Source of the DNA: Lentisphaeria bacterium
GTDB lineage: Bacteria; Verrucomicrobiota; Lentisphaeria; Victivallales; Victivallaceae
Length of the DNA stretch: 64,000 nucleotides
NCBI GenBank assembly: GCA_900768515.1
Contig: CAAGDG010000153.1
Span: 1-64,000 of the forward strand
Direction: 5' to 3'
Of this stretch, positions 26,045 to 35,372 are shown one piece after another; the stretch's first letter is position 1, and each line of letters begins with the position of its first letter. The notes under the pieces were generated by a model, which saw only the letters and a list, made by a program, of their open reading frames with translations, made no database searches and was not told the DNA's origin. Both the position numbers and the translations under genes were made by a program.

Positions 26045-26959
26045 ATGGAAATGAGTCCGCAGGCACCCGAATTCATCGCGCTGGGCTATTGCAGCAACGA
26101 CCACCTCTGCCGGGTGCCGTCGATTCCGATCGACCACAAGGTTGAGATCATCGAACACCAGATCCAGGGGGGCGGTCCCGCCGCCGACGCCGCGGTCGCC
26201 GCGGCCCGGCTCGGACTGCGGACCATGTTTCTGACCAGCGTCGGCGCCGACGCCGAAGGGAAGCGGATTCTCGCCGACCTGGAGGCGGAGGGAATCGACG
26301 TCTCCGGCATTCCGGTGCGTCCCGACTGCGGCTCCCCCTTCGCCAACTGCTGGGTGGACGCCGAAGGAAAACGCAGCGTCGCCTGGACCCACAACGGCCT
26401 GCGGTTCCTGACCGCGGCGGAACTGCCCTATGACCGGATCGCCCGGGCGAAAATCCTTCACCTCGACGGCCACCATCCGGAGGCGGCGCTTGCGGCGGCG
26501 AAACATGCGAAGAAACACGGCGTTCTCGTGAACTTCGACGCAGGAACCATCCGCCCCGGCGTCGAGGAGCTGGTCGAACTGGCCGATCTGCTGATCTGTT
26601 CGGAGTATTTCGCCCGCACCTTCACCGGCGAACAGGACCTTGAAAAGGCACTGCGCAAACTGGAAAAATACCGGCCGCGGGTGCTCGGCGTCACCATGGG
26701 GTGCCGGGGGTCGATGTTCCTCGAACACGGCGAAATCCTCGAGGTTCCGATCTTCGACCTGCCGGTGGTCGACACCACCGGCGCGGGGGACTCCTTCCAT
26801 GCCGGCTTCGCGGTCCGTTACCTCACCGACCGGAACATCGCCCGCTGCGCCCGTTTCGCCTCGGCGGTTTCCGGCATCAAGTGCGGCAACCTCGGAGCAC
26901 GGGCGGGACTCCCGACGCTCGCCGCGGTGGAGGCGTTCCTCGCCTCCCATCCGGAATGA
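26045..26959 (+). CDS. PfkB-family sugar kinase (YihV-like)
   Basis: This 304-aa ribokinase-family protein has GGGPAADAAVAAARLG near residues 39-54 as the substrate-binding signature. It has DTTGAGDSFH at 243-252, with D249 as the catalytic base. The GGGPA signature and the C-terminal RFASAVSGIKCGNLGARAG resemble sulfofructose kinase YihV more than IolC, which has GGSPAN. It phosphorylates a keto sugar or sugar acid in the cytoplasm. It opens an eight-gene operon running to 35354 and is preceded by a good promoter and ribosome site. The substrate is unknown; the IolB-like gene next door makes 2-deoxy-5-keto-gluconate a candidate. Confidence 0.85.
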   Translation: MEMSPQAPEFIALGYCSNDHLCRVPSIPIDHKVEIIEHQIQGGGPAADAAVAAARLGLRTMFLTSVGADAEGKRILADLEAEGIDVSGIPVRPDCGSPFANCWVDAEGKRSVAWTHNGLRFLTAAELPYDRIARAKILHLDGHHPEAALAAAKHAKKHGVLVNFDAGTIRPGVEELVELADLLICSEYFARTFTGEQDLEKALRKLEKYRPRVLGVTMGCRGSMFLEHGEILEVPIFDLPVVDTTGAGDSFHAGFAVRYLTDRNIARCARFASAVSGIKCGNLGARAGLPTLAAVEAFLASHPE

Positions 26960-26990
26960 AACCTTCAACCCCACAAGGAGTTTTTGAAAA

Positions 26991-27794
26991 ATGACGAAAA
27001 ACGGCAATCTGTTGATCCACTGCCCCGCCCAGCCCGGCTTCAACCGCATCTTCGAACTGGGGGAATACAACATGAAACTGACCGCCTTCGGACTCCTGGT
27101 TCTGAAGGCCGGCGAAAGCTGCAAAAGCGACAGCGGCGAATTCGAAGTCGCGCTGGTCCTGCTCGGTGGGAAATGCCGGATCTCCGGAGAAACATTCGAT
27201 TTCCCGGAAGTTGGAGAGCGCAAGAACGTCTTCGACGGCAAGCCCCACACCGTCTACCTCCCCCGCCGGACCGGATACACCGTCACCGCCATCACCGATG
27301 TTGAAATCGCGGTCAACGCCTCGCCGGCGAGCCGTGACACCGCACCCCCGACCCTGATCCGTCCCGAGGATACCCGGACCTTCTCGCTCGGACGCGACAA
27401 CTTCACCCGGCAGGCGACGGTGATGATCGACGAGAAGTTCGACTCCGAACACTTCTACATCGGCGAAGGGCTGATCCCCTCCGGCAACTGGTCCGGTTAT
27501 CCGCCGCACCGGCATGACTTCGACAATCCGCCCGAGGAGATCGACATGGAGGAAACCTACTTCTACCGGTTCGATCCGCCGCAGGGCTTCGGCATCCAGA
27601 AGGTCTACACCCCCGACGGTCGGATCGACGAGACCTACACCGTCAAGAACAACGACACCGTCGCGATCGCCGAAGGCTTCCATCCGCTCTGCGGCGCGCC
27701 CGGCTACCAGATGTACTACCTCTGGACCATGACCGGCGCGGTCAACCGCGGCCTGATCTCCGCCAAGGATCCCGACCACAGCTGGGTGAAGTGA
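26991..27794 (+). CDS. iolB: IolB-like 5-deoxy-glucuronate isomerase
   Basis: This 267-aa bicupin matches IolB. It has FPEVGERKNVFDGKP near residue 65, then SGYPPHRHDFD near 170 with the metal-binding histidines, MEETYFYRFDPPQGF near 183 with the glutamate ligand, VYTPDGRIDET, and EGFHPL with a final metal histidine. It ends in the IolB-type DPDHSWV. IolB turns 5-deoxy-D-glucuronate into 2-deoxy-5-keto-D-gluconate in inositol breakdown. IolG, IolE and IolD are absent here. The related KduI acts on products of lyases, which would fit the PL8 enzyme next door, but the motifs are those of IolB. Start: ATG after AAGGAG. Confidence 0.85.
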   Translation: MTKNGNLLIHCPAQPGFNRIFELGEYNMKLTAFGLLVLKAGESCKSDSGEFEVALVLLGGKCRISGETFDFPEVGERKNVFDGKPHTVYLPRRTGYTVTAITDVEIAVNASPASRDTAPPTLIRPEDTRTFSLGRDNFTRQATVMIDEKFDSEHFYIGEGLIPSGNWSGYPPHRHDFDNPPEEIDMEETYFYRFDPPQGFGIQKVYTPDGRIDETYTVKNNDTVAIAEGFHPLCGAPGYQMYYLWTMTGAVNRGLISAKDPDHSWVK

Positions 27795-27798
27795 CGCG

Positions 27799-29310
27799 AT
27801 GAAAAAAGAGGATCTCCTGCTCGGAATCGATTTCGGTTCCGGTGGCTGCAAAGTCACGCTGATCGACACCGGCGGGCACACCGTCGGGGAGGCTTCGGTC
27901 GAATACCGGACCTGGTACGAACACCCCGGGTGGGCGGAACAGGAACCGTCCGACTGGTTCCCGGCGATGTGCGAAGCGCTGGACGCGCTCCGCCGCGCCG
28001 GCGCGGATTTCACCCGGATCGCCGCGGTCGCCTTCGACGGCAGCACCCACAACGCGGTCCTGCTGGACGACGCGATGAAACCGCTGCGGCGCACCATCAT
28101 GTGGACCGACCAGCGCAGCGCCGAAGAGTGCGCGCAGCTGGAACGCGAATTCGGCGGCCGGATCTTCGAAACCGCCTTTCAGCAGCCGACGCCGACCTGG
28201 ACGCTGCCGCAGCTCTGCTGGCTCTCCCGGCATGAGCCGGAGGTAATGAAGAAGGTCCGCCATCTGCTTTTCGTCAAGGATTTTGTCCGCTACCAGCTCA
28301 CCGGGGTGGCCGTCACCGACCGCATCGAGGCGCAGGGGACGCTCTTCTTCGACATGAAGCGTGGCACCTGGTCTGAAGAGCTGGCCGCCCGGGCCGGGGT
28401 TCCGGCCGCCGCTCTCCCGCGCCTCGTGGAACCGACCGACCGGACCGGCGAAGTCACCGCCGAGGCCGCCCGGCTGACCGGGATTCCGGCCGGAACGCCG
28501 GTGATCTGCGGCAGTTCCGATTCCGCCGCGGAGGATTACGGCGCCGGCGCGATCGAACCCGGTGACGCCATCGTCAAGCTGGCGACCGCCGGAAATGTGA
28601 ATGTGATGACCGCCGAAGCCCATCCTCATCCGCAGACGCTCACCTATTCGCACATCGTGCCGGGCATGTGGTACACGGTTTCGGCGACCAATGCGGCGGC
28701 GGTCTGCCAGCGCTGGTTCCGGGACCTCTTCTGCGAGGAGGAAAAACGGCGCGGCGCCGAACTCGGAGTCAAAAGTTTCGAACTCATGGACCGGCTCGCG
28801 GAAACCAGTCCGGCCGGTTCCAACGGACTCTTCTTCCACCCCTATCTGCAGGGGGAACGGTGCCCCTACTGGGATCCGAAGCTGCGCGGCAGCTTCACCG
28901 GGATCGGCATGGGCTCCACCCGCGCCGACTTCCTGCGGGCGCTGCTGGAGGGAGTCGCCTTCAGTCTGCGCGACTGCCGCAGCCTGATCGATGAACTCGG
29001 TCTGCCGATGAAACGGATCTTCCTGATCGGCGGCGGAGCGCGCAGCCGGATCTGGAGCGAAATCGTCTGCAACGTGATGAACGTTCCGGTCGAACTGCCC
29101 TCCCCCGGCGACGCCAGCTTCGGCGCCGCGCTGCTGGCCGGCGTCGGCGCCGGGATCTATCCGGACGCCCCAAGCGCGGTCCGGCAGTGTCTTACAATCT
29201 CCCGCCGGATCGAACCGGATCCGGAACTCAGCGCCCGTTACGCCGGGCTTTTCCAGACCTATCGTGCCATCCATGACGCGCTCGCGCCGGTTTACAGAGG
29301 AATGAATTGA
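27799..29310 (+). CDS. FGGY-family carbohydrate kinase (xylulokinase-like)
   Basis: This 503-aa protein has the ATPase-fold phosphate 1 motif LLGIDFGSGGCKVTL near residues 6-21. It has FDGSTHNAVLLDD near 84 and the FGGY C-terminal signature GGGARSRIWSEIVCNVMNVPV near 410. MWTDQRSAEEC near 100 matches xylulokinase substrate contacts. It phosphorylates a ketose or polyol in the cytoplasm. It begins 5 bases after iolB and ends 2 bases before the isomerase gene, with which it probably forms an isomerase-kinase pair feeding the aldolase further down the operon. Confidence 0.88.
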   Translation: MKKEDLLLGIDFGSGGCKVTLIDTGGHTVGEASVEYRTWYEHPGWAEQEPSDWFPAMCEALDALRRAGADFTRIAAVAFDGSTHNAVLLDDAMKPLRRTIMWTDQRSAEECAQLEREFGGRIFETAFQQPTPTWTLPQLCWLSRHEPEVMKKVRHLLFVKDFVRYQLTGVAVTDRIEAQGTLFFDMKRGTWSEELAARAGVPAAALPRLVEPTDRTGEVTAEAARLTGIPAGTPVICGSSDSAAEDYGAGAIEPGDAIVKLATAGNVNVMTAEAHPHPQTLTYSHIVPGMWYTVSATNAAAVCQRWFRDLFCEEEKRRGAELGVKSFELMDRLAETSPAGSNGLFFHPYLQGERCPYWDPKLRGSFTGIGMGSTRADFLRALLEGVAFSLRDCRSLIDELGLPMKRIFLIGGGARSRIWSEIVCNVMNVPVELPSPGDASFGAALLAGVGAGIYPDAPSAVRQCLTISRRIEPDPELSARYAGLFQTYRAIHDALAPVYRGMN

Positions 29311-29311
29311 A

Positions 29312-30655
29312 ATGGAACAGTTGAAAGTCGGTTATCTCCCCCTGGTCAAAGGCAGCTGGATCAACGGAAAACAGGAACTGCGCCGGGCCGAAGTGCTGAA
29401 ACTCTTCGCCGGCCACCTCGATGCCGCCATCGTCGAAGACGGCAGGATCATCGTCACGGAGGAAGAGGCGGCCGCCGCCGTCGAACACTTTGAACGGGAG
29501 AGGGTGGATGCTCTGATCGTCCACTTTCTCTCCTTCGCGCTGGGCGCGGTGGTGCCGGCAGCGGCGAAGCGGCTCGGAGTCCCGGTGATCTTCTGGTCCG
29601 AACCCGAACCGCCCTGGGACGGCGGCCGCATCCAGAAGAACAGCTTCTGCGGCACCAACTGCAACGCCCACGCGCTCTGGAAGATGCGCCTTCCCTACAC
29701 CTTCGTCTACGGCGAGGATGAGTCCGCGGTCGACGAAATCGGACGGAAACTCCGGGTCGCCGGGGCGGTCAAAGCGCTTCGCGGCCTCCGGATCGGTTCG
29801 GTCGGCGGCCGGGTGCCGGGATTCTACGCGAGCAACTACGATGAACTCCAACTGCTCGAAACCTTCGGCGTCTCCACCGAAAAACTGACCATGCTCGAAG
29901 TGGTCGAAACCGCCCGGAAGATTTTCGCGGACCCCGGAGAACCGGAGGCGCCGGTCGCCGACCCGATCCCCTCGAAGGACATCGATCCGGAAGAGCGGCG
30001 CAAGCTCAAGGCGCTCTACCGCGCCTTCGTCGAAACCGCAAAGAAGTACCGGCTCGACGCCTTTGCGATCCGCTGCTGGCCGGAATTCAGCGACCTCTAC
30101 GGCATCGGCGTCTGCGCCCTGATCGGCCTGCTCAACGAATCCGGCTACGTGACCGGCTGCGAAGGGGACATGATCGGCACCCTGACCATGAAACTCGGCG
30201 CGCTGCTCGCCCCCGGGGAAGTTCCCTTCTTCTGCGACCTGATCAGCTTCGACGCGGAGGCGAATACCGGCGTGGTCTGGCACTGCGGTGCGGCGGCGCC
30301 CTCGCTCTGCCGCCCGGGGTGCACGCCCGCCTTCCGGAAACATTCGATCATCGACGGCGGCGGCGTCAAGGGGGTCAGCTGCGAATTTCCGCTGAAACCG
30401 GGCCGGGTCACGCTGATGCGCCTCGGCGAGGACCGCGACGGCGGCTACCGGCTCTTCCTGGCTTCGGGAACCGCGCTCGAAACCGAACAGCTCCTGCGCG
30501 GCACGCCGCTGACGGTGCGGTTCGACGAGGAGGTTCCGGCACTGATCGAAAAGATCATCGACAACGGCGTCGAACACCATTACGCGCTGATCCACGGCGA
30601 TGTGGCCGAGGAGCTGAAACTCTTCGCCCGCTGGATGAATATCGCAATTGTTTAA
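29312..30655 (+). CDS. L-fucose/L-arabinose isomerase-like protein
   Basis: This 447-aa protein has the three-domain layout of the L-fucose isomerase-like superfamily. DALIVHFLSFALGA and PVIFWSEPEPP near residues 70-95 form the first Rossmann part. Then come GSVGGRVPGFYASNYDELQ near 165-183, RCWPEFSDLYGIGVCAL near 253, and a C-terminal metal-site region with EGDMIGTLTM near 285 and a late histidine in WHCGAAAPS. It would interconvert an aldose and ketose with Mn2+. Members of this group include many proteins of unproven substrate. It starts 2 bases after the FGGY kinase stop. Confidence 0.75.
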   Translation: MEQLKVGYLPLVKGSWINGKQELRRAEVLKLFAGHLDAAIVEDGRIIVTEEEAAAAVEHFERERVDALIVHFLSFALGAVVPAAAKRLGVPVIFWSEPEPPWDGGRIQKNSFCGTNCNAHALWKMRLPYTFVYGEDESAVDEIGRKLRVAGAVKALRGLRIGSVGGRVPGFYASNYDELQLLETFGVSTEKLTMLEVVETARKIFADPGEPEAPVADPIPSKDIDPEERRKLKALYRAFVETAKKYRLDAFAIRCWPEFSDLYGIGVCALIGLLNESGYVTGCEGDMIGTLTMKLGALLAPGEVPFFCDLISFDAEANTGVVWHCGAAAPSLCRPGCTPAFRKHSIIDGGGVKGVSCEFPLKPGRVTLMRLGEDRDGGYRLFLASGTALETEQLLRGTPLTVRFDEEVPALIEKIIDNGVEHHYALIHGDVAEELKLFARWMNIAIV

Positions 30656-30675
30656 CTCAATCAAAGGAGTTTCCC

Positions 30676-32121
30676 ATGCAACTGGCCAAAGACAATTACA
30701 TGTATCAGATGATCCGCAGCGAGCTGGTCGACGCGGTCGGAGCCGAATTCGTGAATTCCGGCTCGGCGGACGGCCTCGGCCACTCGATCGACTACTACTG
30801 GATTCCGGAGATGTGGCACGACCGCGGACGCGAACCGCAGAGGCCCGACTTTGTGGTCCATCCCGGTTCGACCGAGGAGGTCTCCAAAGTTCTGAAGATC
30901 GCCAACCAGTACAAGATTCCGGTCACCCCCTGGGGCGGCGGGTCCGGCTCCCAGGGCGGCGCGCTCCCGGTCTACGGCGGCATCATCCTCGACATGAAGC
31001 GGATGAACCGTGTCATCGAGATCGATGAACGCACTTTGTCCGTCACCTGCGAAACCGGCATCAACGCCCAGCACCTCGAATGGGCGGTCGAAAAGGCCGG
31101 CTATTCGACCATGCACTTTCCGGCGTCGATCGCCTGCGCGACCATCGGCGGATTCCTCGCCCACCGGGGAACCGGTGTGCTCTCGACCAAGTACGGCAAG
31201 ATTGAAGACATGGTCATGTCCCTTGAAGTGGTGACGCCGACCGGAGAAATCATCGAGACGCTGCCGGTGCCGCGCCACGCTTCAGGACCGGATCTGACGA
31301 TGATGTTCCTCGGCAGCGAGGGAACGCTCGGCGTGATGACCCGGGTCACGCTCAAAATCCATCCGATTCCGGAGGCGCGCAAATTCCACGCGTTCCTCTT
31401 CCCGGACATGCACACGGCGATGACCGCCGGCGCCGGTCTCATGCACAGCCGTCTCCAGCCCTGCGCGATCCGGCTCTACGACGGTCCGGAGACCGCCAAG
31501 CTGATCAAGCGGGTGCTCGGGATCGACCGGGAAGGCGCCTATCTGGTCTTCGGATTCGACGGCCCCGAGAAGATCGTCGACCTCCAGCTCGAACGCGCCT
31601 GCGAGATCTGCCGCGCCGCGGGCCCCAAGGAGGATCTCGGATCCGAATCGGGCGAAGCGTGGTGGACCAACCGCTACAAGTTCTTCTATCCGCCCTACAT
31701 GTTCCACATGCCGCAGGCGTTCGGCACACTCGACACCGTCGCGACCTTCAGCAAGATTGAAAACGTCTACTGGGCGATGAAGAAAACCGTCGAGGAGAAC
31801 TTCCCCGAAGCGACCTTCATCGGCCACTTCTCGCACTGGTACGACTGGGGCTGCATGCTCTACGCCCGCTTCATCTTCGAAAAGGCCCCGGACGATCCGG
31901 CCGAGGCCGCCGCGCTCTACAACCGCGTCTGGGATCTGGCGATCCGCGCCGCGATCCGCGAAGGGGGCGTGATCAACGAACACCACGGCGTCGGACTCAA
32001 ACTCGGCCGCCTGATGAAGGAACTTTACGGACCGGCGATGCAGGTGCTCGAAGGACTCAAGAAGCAGCTCGATCCCAACAATATCATGAACCCCGGCAAG
32101 ATGGGTTTCAAAGGAGTTTAA
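30676..32121 (+). CDS. FAD-linked oxidase (GlcD / ADHAPS-like)
   Basis: From ATG 30676 behind AAAGGAG this gives 481 aa. The PCMH-type FAD domain has PDFVVHPGSTEEVSKVLKIAN near residue 55, TPWGGGSGSQGG near 90 and GFLAHRGTG near 157. The C-terminal cap ends INEHHGVGLKLGRLMKE and LDPNNIMNPGKMGF, typical of GlcD, D-lactate dehydrogenase and alkyl-DHAP synthase. It probably oxidises a 2-hydroxy acid and passes electrons to the Fe-S protein that follows after 4 bases. Such oxidases accept aldonic, glycolic or lactic acids; which one here is unknown. Confidence 0.85.
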   Translation: MQLAKDNYMYQMIRSELVDAVGAEFVNSGSADGLGHSIDYYWIPEMWHDRGREPQRPDFVVHPGSTEEVSKVLKIANQYKIPVTPWGGGSGSQGGALPVYGGIILDMKRMNRVIEIDERTLSVTCETGINAQHLEWAVEKAGYSTMHFPASIACATIGGFLAHRGTGVLSTKYGKIEDMVMSLEVVTPTGEIIETLPVPRHASGPDLTMMFLGSEGTLGVMTRVTLKIHPIPEARKFHAFLFPDMHTAMTAGAGLMHSRLQPCAIRLYDGPETAKLIKRVLGIDREGAYLVFGFDGPEKIVDLQLERACEICRAAGPKEDLGSESGEAWWTNRYKFFYPPYMFHMPQAFGTLDTVATFSKIENVYWAMKKTVEENFPEATFIGHFSHWYDWGCMLYARFIFEKAPDDPAEAAALYNRVWDLAIRAAIREGGVINEHHGVGLKLGRLMKELYGPAMQVLEGLKKQLDPNNIMNPGKMGFKGV

Positions 32122-32125
32122 CATC

Positions 32126-33181
32126 ATGAACATCAATGCATTTTCCGAAGTCATGTCCGCCTGCCGGTTCTGCTTCATGTGCCGCCACCTGTCGGCGGTC
32201 GGCATCGTCAGCTGCCGCGAGGCGGACACTCCGCGCGGCCGGGCGCTGATCGCGGACACCGTCCGGCTCCACCCCGAAAAGCTCGCCGACGCCGACTTCA
32301 TCGAAACCATCTACCGTTCCGACCTCTCCGGCGCGAACCGCTTCCACTGCGACAGCTACCACGACGGCAAGGGATACGATGAAATCGGACTGCAGCTCGC
32401 CCTGCGGCGCGACATCGTCGCCGCCGGAGTCGTCCCGGAGACGGTCCGGAAAGTCGCGAAGGAACTGGAAGATTCCGCTCACTGGCAGCTCGAAGGCCGC
32501 GCCGACACCCTCTATTTCCTCGACCCCGCCACCGCCGGGCGTCCGGCGGTCGGCGCCGCGGTCGCCAGGGTGCTCGGCCAGGCCGGCATTCCCTTCGCCA
32601 CCCTGAAGGGCGGCTGCATCGGCAAGGCGCTCGCCGTCCTCGGGTACGAAAAAGAGGCGAAAAAGGCCATGCAGAGCTTTGCCGAGGCGGTCAAAGCCTC
32701 CGGAGCGAAGACCCTGATTGTTTCCAATCCGGCCGCGGCGGAGGCGCTTCTGCGCGACTTCCCGGCGGCGGGAATCGAGCTTGGCGTCGAGGTCCGGTTC
32801 GCCGCCGGATATTTCGCGGAACTGGCGAAGGCGGGACGGATCCGTTTCCGCGGCACATTCGGCAAGGCGAGCTATCTGCCGAGCGATTATCTGAAAAACT
32901 ACCTCAAATGCGGCTGCGCCGAAGAGCTGCTCGCACAGCTCGGCGTTGAAAATCTCCCCTTCGGCACCAACGCGGAAGAGTCCTACACCGCGGCGGAGGG
33001 GGCGCTGGTCCTCAACCGTCTCCATCCGGAACTCGTCCGGGCGATGGCGGAACGGATCGCCGGTCTGGCCGAATCCGGGGTGAAACTCCTGGTCGCCTCC
33101 GCACACACCGCCGATGCGCTGGCCGCCGCGGGCGCCGATGTCATGACCCTCGAGGAAGCCGCGGAGGCAGCCTTATGCTGA
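32126..33181 (+). CDS. Fe-S subunit of the FAD oxidase, GlcF-like with degenerate CCG domains
   Basis: In this 351-aa protein C13, C16, C19 and C30 (CRFCFMC...SCREADTPRGRA) form one [4Fe-4S] motif followed by the TPRGR element of GlcF/LutA. The rest follows the tandem CCG-domain layout: YFLDP near 131, GGCIGKALAVLGYEKEAKKAM near 165, and TLIVSNPAAAEALLRDFP near 195. The CCG and C-x2-C cysteines are replaced (GGC-IG, SNPAA), and the second copy is similarly poor in cysteine. It may shuttle electrons to the membrane through a single cluster. The stop overlaps the aldolase start by 7 bases. Confidence 0.7.
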   Translation: MNINAFSEVMSACRFCFMCRHLSAVGIVSCREADTPRGRALIADTVRLHPEKLADADFIETIYRSDLSGANRFHCDSYHDGKGYDEIGLQLALRRDIVAAGVVPETVRKVAKELEDSAHWQLEGRADTLYFLDPATAGRPAVGAAVARVLGQAGIPFATLKGGCIGKALAVLGYEKEAKKAMQSFAEAVKASGAKTLIVSNPAAAEALLRDFPAAGIELGVEVRFAAGYFAELAKAGRIRFRGTFGKASYLPSDYLKNYLKCGCAEELLAQLGVENLPFGTNAEESYTAAEGALVLNRLHPELVRAMAERIAGLAESGVKLLVASAHTADALAAAGADVMTLEEAAEAALC

Positions 33182-33999
33182 CCACAATGAAGGAGATGCT
33201 CACCGATGCCCGGCGCGAAGGCCGGGCGGTGGGCGGGTTCAATATCGGCAACTACGAGACACTGCTCGCGGTCACCCGCGCGGCGGAGTCGCTGCGGCAA
33301 CCGGTGATCGTACAGCTCTACAGCCGTCTGGTCGACAACGGCCACGCCGAACCGCTGGCGGCCGCCGCACGGGCGCTGGCGGAAAGAATGAGCGTGCCGG
33401 TGGCGATCCACCTCGACCACGGTTCGAGCCTCGAACAAGTGGAGCGGGCGATTGCGGCCGGTTTCACATCGGTCATGCTCGACGCCTCGAAACTGCCTTT
33501 TGATGAAAACGTCGCGCTGGTCCGGCAGGCGGTCGAACTGGCGCGGAAGGCCGGCGTCTCGATCGAAAGCGAAATCGGCCATGTCCCGATGGGAGGCAGC
33601 ACGATGGCGGTCTCCCAACTGGAGGAGACGGTCCGCTTCTACGAGGCGACCCGGGTGGACGCGCTGGCGGTTTCGATCGGAACCGCCCACGGATTCTACC
33701 GCGAAACCCCGAAGATCGATGTGGAGCTGGCGCGAAAAATCGGCGAAGCGATTCCGATTCCGCTGGTGCTCCACGGCGGTTCCGGTACTCCTCCGGAAAA
33801 GATCCGGGCGGTGATCGGTTGCGGCATTGCGAAGGTCAATATCGCCACGGAGTTCCAGTTCGACTACCAGCAGAAGCTGCGGGCGCGGTTGAATGAACTC
33901 GGGGAGAAGTTCGCCGCAGTCGACCTGCTGGAAGCGCCGGTCGTGGAGAGTTCCCAGAAATTTATCGAAAATGAGATCCGGTTCCTGGCCGGATGCTGA
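33175..33999 (+). CDS. Class II (zinc) fructose-bisphosphate aldolase family, IolJ/GatY-like
   Basis: This 274-aa protein begins with the typical MKEMLTDARREGRAVGGFNI. HLDHGSS gives D81 and H82. IESEIG lies near 130-135, H172 in AHGFY and H200 in LHGGSG complete the metal site, and NIATEFQ near 223 binds the phosphate of DHAP. The family cleaves or forms ketose phosphates with DHAP as one product; members include FbaA, GatY/KbaY and IolJ. It is the carbon-splitting step of the operon, downstream of two kinases. It overlaps the Fe-S gene by 7 bases and precedes the GH4 gene by 8. Confidence 0.9.
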   Translation: MLTTMKEMLTDARREGRAVGGFNIGNYETLLAVTRAAESLRQPVIVQLYSRLVDNGHAEPLAAAARALAERMSVPVAIHLDHGSSLEQVERAIAAGFTSVMLDASKLPFDENVALVRQAVELARKAGVSIESEIGHVPMGGSTMAVSQLEETVRFYEATRVDALAVSIGTAHGFYRETPKIDVELARKIGEAIPIPLVLHGGSGTPPEKIRAVIGCGIAKVNIATEFQFDYQQKLRARLNELGEKFAAVDLLEAPVVESSQKFIENEIRFLAGC

Positions 34000-34007
34000 G
34001 GTGAACA

Positions 34008-35354
34008 ATGCTTAAAGTTGCCATCATCGGAGCCGGCGGCGTGATCTTCGCGCAGAAGATGGTCTGCGACCTGCTCCTCGACCCCGAACTCCGTCACGCC
34101 GAAATCGCGCTGATGGACATCAATCCGGAACGGCTCGAAGTCGCGCGGAAACTGGATCTGCGGCTGGCAGAACAGCTCGGCGTTCAGGCCAACTTCACCG
34201 CGACGACCTGTCTGGAAGAGGCGGTCCGGGGCGCGAAATACGTGATCACGCTGTTCCGGGTCGGCACCATCGAACACGCCCGGTTTGAATACGAAATTCC
34301 GAAGAAATACGGAGTCGACCAGGTGGTCGGAGATTCGATGTGCCCGGGCGGAATCTTCCGCGGTCTGCGCACACTCAAGGCGCTCTTCGAGGTGGTCGAT
34401 GCGATGGAGAAATTCTCGCCCGGCGCGATGCTCCTCAACTACGTGAACCCGATGTCGATCAACACCATCGCACTTTCGCGCCGCGCCAGAACGGTCCGGG
34501 TGGTCGGACTCTGCCACAGCGTGCCGAACACGATCCGGGAACTCGCGAAGTATCTCAAACTGGAGCAATCCTCGATCCGCCACCTCTGCTGTGGCGTCAA
34601 TCATCAGGCGTTCTTCCTGAAACTTGAGGCGGAGGGGCGGGACCTCTATCCGGCACTGCGGGAGGCGATGAAGGATCCCGAAGTGTACAACCACGACAAG
34701 GTGCGGTTCGAACTCTTCCGCCACTTCGGTTACTTTCCGACGGAATCGAGCGGGCACAACAGCGAATACAACCCCTTCTTCCGCAAACGCCCGGAACTGA
34801 TTGCGGAATTCTGCCGCGACGACTATCCGGACCGGCCGATCCCCTGGCATTCAATGTCCGCCGGCGTCTCCGGAGCCTCGATGACGATCGTGCCGCTGAT
34901 GCAGCAGGAGAACGAACAGAAGGTCGCCAGGCTGATCCGCGGCGAGGAACCGATTCCGACTGAAGCCAGCAACGAATACGCCATCCAGGTGATCGGTGCG
35001 ATTGAGAAGAATTGCCCGCTCTCCGCCAACCTCAACGTGATCAACCATGGCTTGATCTCCAACCTGCCTCCGGAATGCAGCGTCGAAGTGCCCTGTCTGG
35101 TCGATGGCGGCGGCGTGACACCGGGCCGGATCGAACACTACCCGGAGCAGTTGGCCGGACTCAACCGCATGATGATCAACGCCCAGCTGCTTGCGGCGGA
35201 GGGCGCGCTCGAAGGCGACCGCGACAAGGTCATGTGGGCAGTCACCCTCGATCCTCTGACTGCGGCGGTCTGTTCGCTCGGCGAGGTGCGTTCGATGACC
35301 GACGAACTGTTTTCGGCGCTGGCCGATCAGCTCGATCCGCGGTTCAGTCGCTGA
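34008..35354 (+). CDS. Glycoside hydrolase family 4 (alpha-galactosidase/alpha-uronidase-like)
   Basis: This 448-aa protein has an N-terminal NAD-binding motif, VAIIGAGGVIFAQKMVCDLLL. Further along are LMDINPERL near residue 42, NYVNPMSIN near 146, GLCHSVPN near 170 and CGVNHQAFFL near 200, with the catalytic metal cysteine and histidine. GH4 enzymes act by NAD/Mn2+-dependent redox elimination on alpha- or beta-glycosides, some of uronic acids or phosphorylated sugars. The GLCHS motif places it with MelA-type and uronidase members. It is cytoplasmic (no signal peptide) and ends the operon before a very strong terminator. Confidence 0.88.
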   Translation: MLKVAIIGAGGVIFAQKMVCDLLLDPELRHAEIALMDINPERLEVARKLDLRLAEQLGVQANFTATTCLEEAVRGAKYVITLFRVGTIEHARFEYEIPKKYGVDQVVGDSMCPGGIFRGLRTLKALFEVVDAMEKFSPGAMLLNYVNPMSINTIALSRRARTVRVVGLCHSVPNTIRELAKYLKLEQSSIRHLCCGVNHQAFFLKLEAEGRDLYPALREAMKDPEVYNHDKVRFELFRHFGYFPTESSGHNSEYNPFFRKRPELIAEFCRDDYPDRPIPWHSMSAGVSGASMTIVPLMQQENEQKVARLIRGEEPIPTEASNEYAIQVIGAIEKNCPLSANLNVINHGLISNLPPECSVEVPCLVDGGGVTPGRIEHYPEQLAGLNRMMINAQLLAAEGALEGDRDKVMWAVTLDPLTAAVCSLGEVRSMTDELFSALADQLDPRFSR

Positions 35355-35372
35355 CCCGTCCATAAAAAAAGG

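Noticed and set aside
26991..27794. KduI rather than IolB
   Set aside because: The two families are related and KduI would fit lyase products, but the HRHD, EETYFY and DPDHSW motifs and spacing are those of IolB.
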